From Algoriphagus sp. NG3 (GTDB lineage Bacteria; Bacteroidota; Bacteroidia; Cytophagales; Cyclobacteriaceae): a stretch of DNA of 64,000 nucleotides. Under the pieces are notes generated by a model, which saw only the letters and a program-made list of their open reading frames with translations, had not been told where the DNA came from and did not search any database. Below are positions 46,785 through 55,106 of the stretch, one piece after another. The stretch lies in the NCBI RefSeq assembly GCF_034119865.1, contig NZ_CP139421.1, positions 2,480,001-2,544,000 of the forward strand, given 5' to 3'. The translations under genes were made by a program, and so were the position numbers. Within the stretch, counting starts at the first letter, position 1. Each line of letters starts with the position of its first letter.

Positions 46785-47167
46785 AACTCAATTGATCAGG
46801 GTATCTTAAAATTTTTTCTTCTATATAGATTCTTTTATGTTGCTTAAATCATCAATCGTATTAATGAAAAGGAAGTATCATTAGTGTGTTTTTTTCACGA
46901 ACCAAATTGTTCATTTCTATTTATAAAAATCCGACATTTAACACTTTAGACACCATTCTTCATAAATTATTATGTATATCCGCTTTACTGCCAGTAAAAC
47001 AATAAAAGCATCATAGGATTCGGAAACCACTAGCGTCAAGGTCACTTCGGTCACCCCTGCCTACCGGCAGGCCGTCTTTGGTCTTCCGTCCAGTAAAGCA
47101 AAGAAGATATGGTTACTGGCAACATTGCGGATAATCACATAAATAATTAAAATATTTCTATTAAGCA
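46785..47167. other. intergenic palindromes between the DUF1254 and sulfatase genes
   Basis: These 383 bases hold TTTACTG-C-CAGTAAA (46984-46998) and the GC-rich hairpin CCTGCC-TACC-GGCAGG (47056-47071), a motif that also recurs near 49.7, 50.7, 51.4 and 57.3 kb. No gene is seen. The second hairpin, about 100 bases after the DUF1254 stop, could end that transcript. Confidence 0.4.
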
Positions 47168-48586
47168 CTAATCATTTTTGACAATTCCCGGAGGCTCCCA
47201 TGATCCTTCCAAGGCTGAAGTTTCCGGACCATATACCCTTAACATCAAGTAAAAAGGTTCATCCGGTGCAGGTAACCAATTTGATTTTTCATCTTCTTTG
47301 GTAGGGGTTTCATGCTGGACGTAAACTCTAAATCCTCCATCCTGATCATATTTCAAGCCTTCGGTGGAGGAATTGATCAGATAGCGGTTGATTTCATTCT
47401 CACTCATATATCCCCCTACGCCATCTGCATGTTTATTGTATAGCGTAATTGACCAAAAATATTTGGCTGGAGGGATTTCATCTTTGGTAAATTCAATCTT
47501 GTAATGGTGCTTACTCCCATCCAACACTTCATCATCCATATCCACATAGGCCACCGGATAGAAAGCCTCCACCATATCGTTCCCATATATGCCCACCATC
47601 ACGGCGGCTGCACGGAGTAGCCAATCTCCATTGTAAAACTCACGGGGGCCAAAAGCATTGAGCATATTCCACCCATTCACCCGTTCTGCAATGTTTTCTG
47701 CTTTGTTTTTTATTTCCATCTGAGCCTCTTTGATGCCTTCGGTGATAGCCGTCAAAACTTCTGGCTGGTAATTGGCAGAATCAAAAGTAGCACCGGACAC
47801 CATACCAATTTTTTCAAACCGATTCAGTGCAGAAGTATCCTGCGGATGAAAAGGCTCTATCATAGAAAGGTAAAAATTGGCGTATTTGATAAACCGGGCA
47901 TCTGCGAATTCTTCGGGATTCAGCGGAATCCAGTTGGGTTCCGGAGCTGACATAGGTTTTTCACCAGTAAACTCACTTAAAGGCCGTAGCTTATATTTAT
48001 TCTGTACAGCTACGACATTGGGCAGGTCGGCTTTTCCTTTTAACTGGGTTCTTCCCACTATGGTCACAAATTGACTTTCACTGTGAAAAACCTTTTTGAA
48101 TTTTCCCTCCGGTATTTCTCCTTCAAATCCCGGCCCCACAAAAAGATAGTCCCCTGCTTCTGTACCTGTAGCCCGGGTCCCAATAAAAGCAAAATTATGC
48201 GTAAACAGGTCGATACATTGAAAAACATAGTATCTGTCCTTCATTTCCGGTACTGAGAGCACCAAAGGTTCTGCCCTTAAATCTATACCAAATGCAGAAT
48301 AAGGCGTATCTCCGTTCATAGAGACTACATCTTTTCTTCTATGATCAGCAGGTACGGTATCATTCGTGATTTCATTTAAAGGCCCACGATATCCCGGGCT
48401 TCCGGCCATAGTAGTAAAATATTGTGCCTGATAGCCCATTAAGAGAGGATAGGAAAAAATATATGCCTCTTTTGCTATGTTTTTTGCTTCATCGGGATCG
48501 GTTGATAATTGGATCGGTTTGTTTGTATGGCAGGAGAATAGAACCAAATTCAAACCTACTACAATTAGAAGAAACAGATTTTTCAT
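47168..48586 (-). CDS. DUF1254/DUF1214 lipoprotein
   Basis: The 472-residue protein has a lipobox (VLFSC, Cys about 19). The DUF1254 domain (about 35-200) shows AYIFSYPLLMGYQAQYFTT, DVVSMNGDTPYSAFGIDL and MKDRYYVFQCIDLFTHNF. The DUF1214 domain (about 330-460) shows YFWSITLYNKHADGVGGYM and LPAPDEPFYLMLRVYGPE. Two-domain proteins of this kind are widespread in bacteria and their biochemical role is not established. The mature part is expected at the outer or inner membrane facing the periplasm. It lies upstream of, and on the same strand as, the broken sulfatase, with a 383-base gap, so co-transcription is doubtful. Confidence 0.9.
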   Translation of the reverse strand: MKNLFLLIVVGLNLVLFSCHTNKPIQLSTDPDEAKNIAKEAYIFSYPLLMGYQAQYFTTMAGSPGYRGPLNEITNDTVPADHRRKDVVSMNGDTPYSAFGIDLRAEPLVLSVPEMKDRYYVFQCIDLFTHNFAFIGTRATGTEAGDYLFVGPGFEGEIPEGKFKKVFHSESQFVTIVGRTQLKGKADLPNVVAVQNKYKLRPLSEFTGEKPMSAPEPNWIPLNPEEFADARFIKYANFYLSMIEPFHPQDTSALNRFEKIGMVSGATFDSANYQPEVLTAITEGIKEAQMEIKNKAENIAERVNGWNMLNAFGPREFYNGDWLLRAAAVMVGIYGNDMVEAFYPVAYVDMDDEVLDGSKHHYKIEFTKDEIPPAKYFWSITLYNKHADGVGGYMSENEINRYLINSSTEGLKYDQDGGFRVYVQHETPTKEDEKSNWLPAPDEPFYLMLRVYGPETSALEGSWEPPGIVKND

Positions 48587-49332
48587 ATTTCAGTTAATTA
48601 TTGTTCCTTTAACATGCCAGGATTTTTCCATTCTCTCCGTAATACAGCCTCTTCAGATCCATATAGCCTCATTACACAATCGGGTTATGTGTTTAATTCT
48701 AACCAACCAACTTTCTGCCCACCATTGACCTACCCTGTTTTATTAAAAATCCCTGTTTTCTCTTTAAAAACAATAACCTATTGAAGCTAAGACACCAAAA
48801 ACTCCTTAATTTAATTAAAAATCCAAGGAATGTTAGTAAAACTAGGTTTAATTTAATTTGTGATTTTTAAAAAAGTTGGCAGTCGTAGTGTGCAGAGATG
48901 AAGTGAGAAAGCTGAATGAGACGGAAGGAATGTTCGATGCCCGATGACAGGGAAAGTATAAAAGATAAAGTATGAATGCTGAATGAAACAGGAGTCGCAG
49001 TATCCAGTCACAGTAGGCAGATTGGGCAGAAATGAAATCAGAAAGATGAGGATTATGATTGAAATATTGGATTCGATTGGAAGATTTGAAGATTGAAAAA
49101 TTGGAAAATTAGGCTCTCAAAGTTTGTCTATAATCAACCCGGGATTATAAATCCAGATCTACATAAAAAACAAACAAAATCCCAACGGGGTTAGGTTGGA
49201 AGCTGTGTGACCGGGAGACGGAAGAAATGCCCGGTGACGGGTGTCGGGTGTTTGGGATTGGTTAAAGTTAATAGTCAACCTGTACCCTGTGGGAGGAGAA
49301 TTTAGATTGATTTATTGCTCAAATCCTGCAAA
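48587..49332. other. AT-rich gene-free stretch with low-complexity DNA
   Basis: No gene is supported. The first 300 bases are AT-rich with several TTTAATTAAA-like runs. From about 48900 come degenerate purine-rich words (GAAGATTGAAAAATTGGAAAA). A 32-base segment at 48989-49020 is repeated exactly at 49677-49708. Confidence 0.5.
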
Positions 49333-49640
49333 AACAGAGCTATGCCGTAGGACTTCCTGACCGGTAGGCCCACCTCCCGGAGGGCAGGCAGGCATGGCAG
49401 ATGTTTTAACTTGTCCGCCGTGGCGGAGCACCGGGTTTTAACCCGGCGTAAAAAAGATAATAAGGCCATTTCCCTTCCCGATATCGCTATGCTCATCGTG
49501 ACTGGCAGGACATGGGACATAGTGATAACACGAAAGCTTATCCCGAGGAGGTTTCCGGCGTTTGTGAATTGTAAAGTTTACCTATCAACTAAAGGCAGTC
49601 GGGAGACTGCATTGACATAGTCAGTGGTCAGTGGTTAAAA
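49333..49640. repeat. composite palindromic repeat, copy D1
   Basis: In order it holds a CTATGCCGTAG half palindrome, CCGGGTT-TT-AACCCGG (49431-49446), the AT(A)AGGCCATT block, a CCCGATATCGCTATGCTCAT segment, CCCGAGGAGG, and the tail GTGAATTGTAAAGTTTACC with the hairpin GCAGTC-GGGA-GACTGC (49595-49610). Copies with the same modules lie at 49836-50124 and 56978-57290. An internal insertion (about 49351-49415) interrupts this copy. Minus-strand frames through it give recurring nonsense peptides (SFLRRVKTR), which explains several spurious small reading frames. Confidence 0.65.
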
Positions 49641-49835
49641 GTTGGAGGTGGGAGGTTGGAGGTTGGAGGTGGGAAGCAGGAGTCGCAGTATCCAGTCACA
49701 GTAGGCAGCGCAATAGGCAAGACTGTGTTATCCATGACGAAAGCCTGCCGTAGGTAGGCCTGGTCGGTAGCCTAGGGTGGAGACCTGAGGAACGAAGGGC
49801 GTAACCCTAGATCAAAAAAGAGCAAAAGTATGGAA
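49641..49835. repeat. G-rich minisatellite and spacer between repeat copies D1 and D2
   Basis: From 49641 to about 49676 the plus strand is a run of GTTGGAG/GGTGGGA words, repeated in similar form at about 50127-50163 after copy D2. It is followed by the second copy of a 32-base exact repeat (49677-49708) and the palindrome GCCTGCCGTAGGTAGGC (49743-49759). Confidence 0.5.
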
Positions 49836-50124
49836 ACGGAGCAATGCCGTAGGCATGGCAGATTTTATAGCGGCGGGTTTTAACCCGGCGTAAAAAAGAT
49901 AATAAGGCCATTGCCCTCGGACATTTAGCATGGTGATAACACAAAAGCTTGTTCCGAGGAGGTCTGCAGAGTCTGTGAATTGCCGGATTAGAAACCCTAC
50001 GATAACAGCGCAACAATTGTCGGGAGCCGAGCAGCAAATTGACGTTGAATTGTAAAGTTTACCTATCAACTAAAGGCAGTCGGGAAACTGCATTGACATA
50101 GTCAGTGGTCAGTGGTTAAAAGTT
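49836..50124. repeat. composite palindromic repeat, copy D2
   Basis: It has ATGCC-GTA-GGCAT (49844-49856), CGGGTTTTAACCCGG (49875-49889), the AATAAGGCCATT block, CCGAGGAGGTC and the same tail GTAAAGTTTACCTATCAACT, with the hairpin GCAGTC-GGGA-AACTGC. About 60 bases of different sequence (about 49990-50050) are inserted before the tail. The remaining bases to the HicB gene (50125-50330) are G-rich words and a palindrome, without a gene. Confidence 0.65.
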
Positions 50125-50330
50125 AAAAGTGGGAGGTGGGAGGTTGGAAGTTTGGAGGTGGGAATGACAAAGCTCCGTCTGGTTCAAGGTTCTTCAGACC
50201 TGCCTGCTGCAAGCAGGTCAGGAGACTTACGCGAGCTGAGCACTATTGTGATCTATGGAGACAAAAAAACCTTCTTATACACCAAAACAAAGTGTCGTTT
50301 CGGAACAGCTACCCATTCCCTTAAAAACAA

Positions 50331-50672
50331 TCAGACATGTTCTTTGTCTACCCTGTACCGGATTGCTTCGGCTACAAAATTGTTTAGGGAGGTCTTGGCC
50401 TCCATGGCCAATATAGCGGCCTTTTGATGCAACGCAGCCGGTATCCTTACATTGAAACTTCCTTTAAACGGCTTCTCAGGGGATTTTCCAGCTTCCTTAC
50501 AATCAGCCAGATAAGCATCAACAGCCTCTCTAAAGTCTTCTTCCAGATGTTTTCCGGTCTCTCCTTCGTAGGAGATCAGCCCCCTGACTCCCAGCACTTT
50601 CCCGTAGAGCAGACTATCCTGGGGACTGTACTCAATGCTCCCCGTATAACCTTTGTATGCTAAATTTTTCAT
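50331..50672 (-). CDS. HicB family antitoxin
   Basis: The 113-residue protein has the HicB partial RNase-H-like fold at the N-terminus (YTGSIEYSPQDSLLYGKVLG, GLISYEGETGKHLEEDFREA, about 5-60). A ribbon-helix-helix or short helical DNA-binding tail follows (about 70-110, GSFNVRIPAALHQKAAILAM). HicB normally binds the HicA toxin and represses the hicAB promoter. It lies 62 bases after the HicA-like gene on the same strand, the common HicA-HicB order, and that short gap holds a CCTGCC-TATC-GGCAGG palindrome. It stands inside a repeat-rich, gene-poor zone, as is usual for mobile toxin-antitoxin pairs. Confidence 0.85.
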   Translation of the reverse strand: MKNLAYKGYTGSIEYSPQDSLLYGKVLGVRGLISYEGETGKHLEEDFREAVDAYLADCKEAGKSPEKPFKGSFNVRIPAALHQKAAILAMEAKTSLNNFVAEAIRYRVDKEHV

Positions 50673-50734
50673 GTGCTTATAATTGTTTGTTAAGGGTCAC
50701 ACCTGCCTATCGGCAGGCAGCATCTTAGTCTATT

Positions 50735-50977
50735 TTATAACTCCAATAGTTCTCTGACCTGTTTCATTTGGTATTGCTTCATGATCCCGCTTGGATGGGG
50801 TTTGTGTAGCAATACAGGGATCCCTTCACCGTTCTCGAATTTCACCCTCGAACCGGAGGTCTTGCCTATCTTTACTTCCTCAAAACCAAAGTATCCAAGC
50901 AGTTTCACCATCTCGTCATAATGAAAGTTGGATGGCATCCCCAAAAACCTTGCAATCAGTTTTTCCTTCTTAGACAT
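50735..50977 (-). CDS. HicA family mRNA interferase toxin
   Basis: From ATG at 50977 the protein is about 80 residues, within the HicA range. The double-stranded-RNA-binding-like fold can be followed through FHYDEMVKLLGYFGFEEVKI, GKTSGSRVKF and the catalytic region LLHKPHPSGIMKQYQMKQV, where the conserved His sits in HKPHP. HicA toxins cleave mRNA and are neutralised by HicB. The longer frame to 51013 adds 12 residues (MRNATKCSYFEF) not expected in the family. The toxin gene comes first and the HicB gene follows after 62 bases, so the pair forms a type II toxin-antitoxin module. Confidence 0.85.
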   Translation of the reverse strand: MSKKEKLIARFLGMPSNFHYDEMVKLLGYFGFEEVKIGKTSGSRVKFENGEGIPVLLHKPHPSGIMKQYQMKQVRELLEL

Positions 50978-51013
50978 AAACTCAAAGTAACTACATTTAG
51001 TTGCATTTCGCAA

Positions 51014-51629
51014 ACTTTTTAAACCTAATCAGCTCATGGTGTATCTGAACCCCGACTTCAATTCTTCCAACCCCGTCAGCCGGTATTTCTCGGTTGAACT
51101 TGGGGATTTGGCTGCCACGACGTCCCCCCTCCCTAGAAACAGAGCCATCCGCTATCTGATTACTTATCCTGTTTTTTACTAGTCACCACTACTCATGCAG
51201 TATCTTAAAAAATGTCCACGCCGAAGTCCGTATCGTCAACAGCTGGACTGCTGGAGGAAATGAAGTATGAAAGCTGAAGGAGAAGAAGATGGAAGACCGA
51301 AGAAATGTCCGATGCCCGGAGGATTACGATTGAAAGATTGGAAAATTGAAAAATTGGAAAATCAGGAGAATGAACGTCTGAAAGATGAAGCCTGCCGTAG
51401 GTAGGCCTCGCCGATAGCCCTGGGCAAGGAGGCACGACGCAACCCTGAACAAAAAGAAATGATATCGTAACAGCGCTGGCCCTTGGACACCATTAATAAC
51501 CATGTACTTTTCATCCAGCCAATAAAGGATATAAAGATCCCACCCTGTTCAGTCCTAACGAGGATGAAATTTTGGTTTTGGCAAGAATGGAGACAACCAT
51601 TTTATATGCTTTAAACTTTTTATCTACTA
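51014..51629. other. gene-free low-complexity stretch
   Basis: The 616 bases between the HicA gene and the kelch lipoprotein gene contain no supported gene. From about 51240 to 51460 they are degenerate purine-rich words (GATTGGAAAATTGAAAAATT), then the palindrome GCCTGCCGTAGGTAGGC (51391-51407). This is the same type of sequence seen between 48.9 and 50.2 kb. Confidence 0.45.
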
Positions 51630-53633
51630 TTAATCTTTCATAAACTGTAACATCTGAGAAGAGACGTTGATATCTACGAAGGGCTGATAGCCACCCCCTA
51701 CATATGGAACTCCCTTAAGGGTGAAAGCAAAGCCATTATATCTACCCACCGTGCCTATGGGATAAAACATATCCCAACTATCGCTTTGGGGATTATATTG
51801 GTAACATTCTAAACCGCTTGTAGCCCATCCTCCCACTGTGGTAATGTAGCCTTTACCTTTATATACGAAACTTGACGTATAAGAAACAACCTCTGGAATA
51901 GGAGCAATGCTTTGCCAAGTTTCCGTAGATCCATTAAATCTCCATGCCTGTTCATGGCCGGTATTCAAAGCTCCACCTGCCAAATAGGCATTACCGTCAA
52001 TAACAAATGAAGACATCCTACCTCTTCCTGTGTATTCATCGGTAACCAGGGAAGGTATTTCTACCCATTGATTGTTATTGGGATCGTACCTATAAAAATC
52101 ATGCAATGGTGTTGATTGGCTTATCCCGGAGGAATAACGCCCTATACCCAGATAGACCTTATTCCCAATTGAAAACATAGCCGCTCCTGACCGAATATGT
52201 CCGGGAAATTCAGCTTTTTGAATCCACTTATCGGTAGAAGGATTATATTCCCAAAAATTATTATGATAATCAGCAGTATATACGTAGGCTTTTTCACCGT
52301 TATACGTAGTGCTTCCATTGCCGTATAGTAAGTCAAAGGGCAATTCTCCACTGGTCCATTCTGTATTATCAGGATTATATTCCCATAGTTTTTCACCTGC
52401 AAACACATAGGCCCTGTTCTCAGTAGTAAAAGTGCCGATCCCGCCATAATAGATAAAAGGCAATTGGTCAGTTATCATAACCCAAGGATCTTGTATGCAA
52501 ATTTCATTGGGGCTGGTACTAGCTGTCTCTGTGATTTTAACACTAATCTTCGTCTTGGCATCAGGGAATGGACCATAAGGAACTGTTACCATTAATTTTT
52601 TGGAGTCTCCACTGATCACCTCTGCTTCAGTGCTACCAAAAAAAACATGATTAAATGGAGCAATGGGATGAAAATTATTTCCGATGATCTCAAATTCCGC
52701 ACGGGATTCCGTACAACTTGAGAAAGACTCTATCAGAGGTAATTTTAGGGAGAAGTAATCCCCTGACTCGACATCCTGTAGCTGAGCCTGAAGTCTGATT
52801 TTTGCTCTATCGGTTCTGAATTCATCTGAAACTACAAACTTTATTTCTGTTCTGGTACTTGATAAAACCGTAGCAGATACGTCTCCCATAAAAAGCTGGT
52901 TTCTTTCAGGGATGGTATCAAAATGCAGACCTTTCACCGTAACAATATCTCTATAGGTCGCTTCGTAAGGTTCAATGGTGTGAATCTCTGGGGTATAAAG
53001 TTCGAAAGATATACTTTCCGATTCCTTATCAAAGACCGAGACTTTAATAGGGAACTTCTCTGATTTGACGTAAGCTGGGATGACGATGGTCAGGGTGCTA
53101 TCGGTAGAAGCAATGGGATTAACTTCAACTTCTCCCAAAAATACGCGCGTATAGGAATAGCTGTTCCATTTCAGATTCTTACCTGTTAAATGGACGGTTG
53201 ACCCGATATAGCCCTTTTTTGGACTTATAGATTCCAAAATTGGAGGAAGACTTCCATTAGACAAAAAGGATTTGGTAGCTCCATAGGTAATTAAACCCTT
53301 CGATACTATAAAGGCTTTAAAAAAGTACACTTTGTCCTTTTCTAACCCTGTGGGCAATTCCGACTCGAATATACCTGATCTTGTTGGAGCTCCATTAGAA
53401 ATCAATATGCTCTTATATTGAATAAAAGTAGAATCATGAGATATTAGAAACCCATGATCTTCAATTAATTTCTCAGCAGTGATTTCTCCAGAAAATATTG
53501 CGCCTCCTATTGTAGGCACATCCACATGAAGAGTCTTCACCGTGGGATTGTCCGATGGGACTTCATTACTGTCTGTACATCCCCAAAGGATAAAAGGCAC
53601 AGCAACTAATAAGCAAAGACTTTTAAACGACAT
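51630..53633 (-). CDS. lipoprotein with IPT/TIG domains and a kelch-type propeller
   Basis: From the preferred ATG at 53633 the protein has about 667 residues, with lipobox LWGC (Cys about 19). After an N-terminal beta domain come two or three IPT/TIG immunoglobulin-like domains (about 125-370, PPILESISPKKGYIGSTVHL, HTIEPYEATYRDIVTVKG). A C-terminal six-bladed kelch propeller follows (about 385-667) with repeated units such as AYVFAGEKLWEYNPDNTEW and AYLAGGALNTGHEQAWRFNG. It is probably surface-exposed and binds a ligand; no catalytic motif is visible. It follows another propeller lipoprotein gene by 19 bases with this start. The longer frame to 53693 would overlap that gene. The two are probably one operon. 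Confidence 0.75.
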   Translation of the reverse strand: MSFKSLCLLVAVPFILWGCTDSNEVPSDNPTVKTLHVDVPTIGGAIFSGEITAEKLIEDHGFLISHDSTFIQYKSILISNGAPTRSGIFESELPTGLEKDKVYFFKAFIVSKGLITYGATKSFLSNGSLPPILESISPKKGYIGSTVHLTGKNLKWNSYSYTRVFLGEVEVNPIASTDSTLTIVIPAYVKSEKFPIKVSVFDKESESISFELYTPEIHTIEPYEATYRDIVTVKGLHFDTIPERNQLFMGDVSATVLSSTRTEIKFVVSDEFRTDRAKIRLQAQLQDVESGDYFSLKLPLIESFSSCTESRAEFEIIGNNFHPIAPFNHVFFGSTEAEVISGDSKKLMVTVPYGPFPDAKTKISVKITETASTSPNEICIQDPWVMITDQLPFIYYGGIGTFTTENRAYVFAGEKLWEYNPDNTEWTSGELPFDLLYGNGSTTYNGEKAYVYTADYHNNFWEYNPSTDKWIQKAEFPGHIRSGAAMFSIGNKVYLGIGRYSSGISQSTPLHDFYRYDPNNNQWVEIPSLVTDEYTGRGRMSSFVIDGNAYLAGGALNTGHEQAWRFNGSTETWQSIAPIPEVVSYTSSFVYKGKGYITTVGGWATSGLECYQYNPQSDSWDMFYPIGTVGRYNGFAFTLKGVPYVGGGYQPFVDINVSSQMLQFMKD

Positions 53634-53652
53634 TTTTTGCCTGGGAAATGAA

Positions 53653-55026
53653 TTAGTAAAGATTGAGGATCTGAATAGCGAAAACCTGCTCACCGGTATA
53701 ATTCAAATTTGATTTACTGACAATGACATATTTATCGTTCAAGGAGGGGTACCCATATAAAATGTCAGTTTGAGCAACTTGGTAGAATCCCTGATTATCC
53801 TTATAGTAATACGAAGGGAGGTCAATTTTCTGAAGCAACTCCAATGAACTGGAATATATGGCTAGGAAATTACCTTCTTTTCCTGCGTAGTTTGAGGGGG
53901 AATTATGTATTGCACAGATATTCTTGTTTTCAGCAAGCTGGGATACTGCTATGACGCTTCCCTCAGCTTTAAGTTTACCGTAATACGTAAGATCAAAAGT
54001 AGGATTTTCAGAAAGGACAAATACATTCCCACTATTGGTAAACAATTTTTCCCCATCTGCTGCAATCCAAAAATTGTTACCGAAATGATAATCCCCATGA
54101 TAGGGGGAATCATACAGATATTCTGTCTTTCCTCTCCCTAAACTCATTTTTACTACATCGGGAGGACTAACATTTGTGGGCAAAGAATACAGGTATTTTC
54201 CATTAGGACTAATTCTCACTATTGAATTTGCATACACATCTGAATGATTGGACCACCCTTGCTCCCCGGTATTCCAATTGTAATTGTACACGCTCCTGGT
54301 AATATCCATGGTAGGTACTATGTAAACCCAACCGTTAGGTCCTTCTACCAAATCTGATACTTCAATAGGTAGCCCTTTTTCTATTAAAATTTCTTTCTGA
54401 TCAAGATCAATTCGGGAAAATGCTGCTTTATGACCAACAATAGCAGATTTTCCATCTAGGCTCATAGAAACACATACAGCTGGAAAACTAAGGTGGATTC
54501 GATCTATCTGCTGAGTAAAAGGATCTATTAGCAATAGTGTATTGCTGCTATTCACTGCCACTATACGATCATTTATATAATCGTATTCCACATCTACCAG
54601 CTGCTCATCTAATTTCCACCTTTGCTCTTCAAATATTGGTACCTGTACATTTACATGGTAAAAGATTTCTTTATCAGTGCTTAAATTTACACCCATCCCA
54701 TAAAGCCCTTCAACTAATTGATCTTTAAACACCTTGACCGATGTCTCAACATTTTCACCGGGATTGAGGATACCAGTATAAGGTGAGATCGACAATTCTT
54801 CATTAGGAGAATCAAGAGTCCAAGTAACCGGTACATTTCCTGAATTGGAAATAGTCAGTAGTGCCTCCCCATTCTCAAGAATAAGCTGATGGCTAGATAA
54901 TTCCAACAAGGGCATGGGGGTAATCTCCTCTTTACTTTCGCATGAAATAAAAAAAAGCCCTGCTATCAAGCATCTCAGGAGCAAAAAAAATGATTTCTGC
55001 TTGTTATTTAACGAACTATGCATCAT
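53653..55026 (-). CDS. lipoprotein with an Ig-like domain and a seven-bladed-type propeller
   Basis: The 457-residue protein has a lipobox (FFISC, Cys about 29) and a BACON/Ig-like domain (about 38-125, HQLILENGEALLTISNSGNV, SISPYTGILNPGENVETS). A beta-propeller of YVTN/PQQ type occupies about 135-455 (NTLLLIDPFTQQIDRIHL, KSAIVGHKAAFSRIDLDQ, NIVRISPNGKYLYSLPTN pattern). No catalytic residues are recognised. It is the first gene of a two-gene operon with the kelch lipoprotein and is divergent from a third lipoprotein with related architecture. Only about 80 bases separate the preferred start codons, so the two directions may share control. A surface ligand-binding role is inferred. Confidence 0.72.
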   Translation of the reverse strand: MMHSSLNNKQKSFFLLLRCLIAGLFFISCESKEEITPMPLLELSSHQLILENGEALLTISNSGNVPVTWTLDSPNEELSISPYTGILNPGENVETSVKVFKDQLVEGLYGMGVNLSTDKEIFYHVNVQVPIFEEQRWKLDEQLVDVEYDYINDRIVAVNSSNTLLLIDPFTQQIDRIHLSFPAVCVSMSLDGKSAIVGHKAAFSRIDLDQKEILIEKGLPIEVSDLVEGPNGWVYIVPTMDITRSVYNYNWNTGEQGWSNHSDVYANSIVRISPNGKYLYSLPTNVSPPDVVKMSLGRGKTEYLYDSPYHGDYHFGNNFWIAADGEKLFTNSGNVFVLSENPTFDLTYYGKLKAEGSVIAVSQLAENKNICAIHNSPSNYAGKEGNFLAIYSSSLELLQKIDLPSYYYKDNQGFYQVAQTDILYGYPSLNDKYVIVSKSNLNYTGEQVFAIQILNLY

Positions 55027-55106
55027 TTCTAAGGGTATTTTTTTTTAGCCCCGCAATTATAGTTAAAGAAATTCATAGATTCGCAAATTATATTTTAAAG
55101 CTCCTT

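Noticed and set aside
49302..50069. Small minus-strand reading frames with recurring peptides such as ALLSFLRRVKTR
   Set aside because: They fall exactly on copies of composite repeat D. The peptide similarity follows from DNA repetition, and the frames are cut at different places in each copy.
50136..50427. Two overlapping plus-strand frames before the HicB gene
   Set aside because: They run through G-rich low-complexity DNA and a palindrome and antisense into the HicB gene, with no protein-like pattern.
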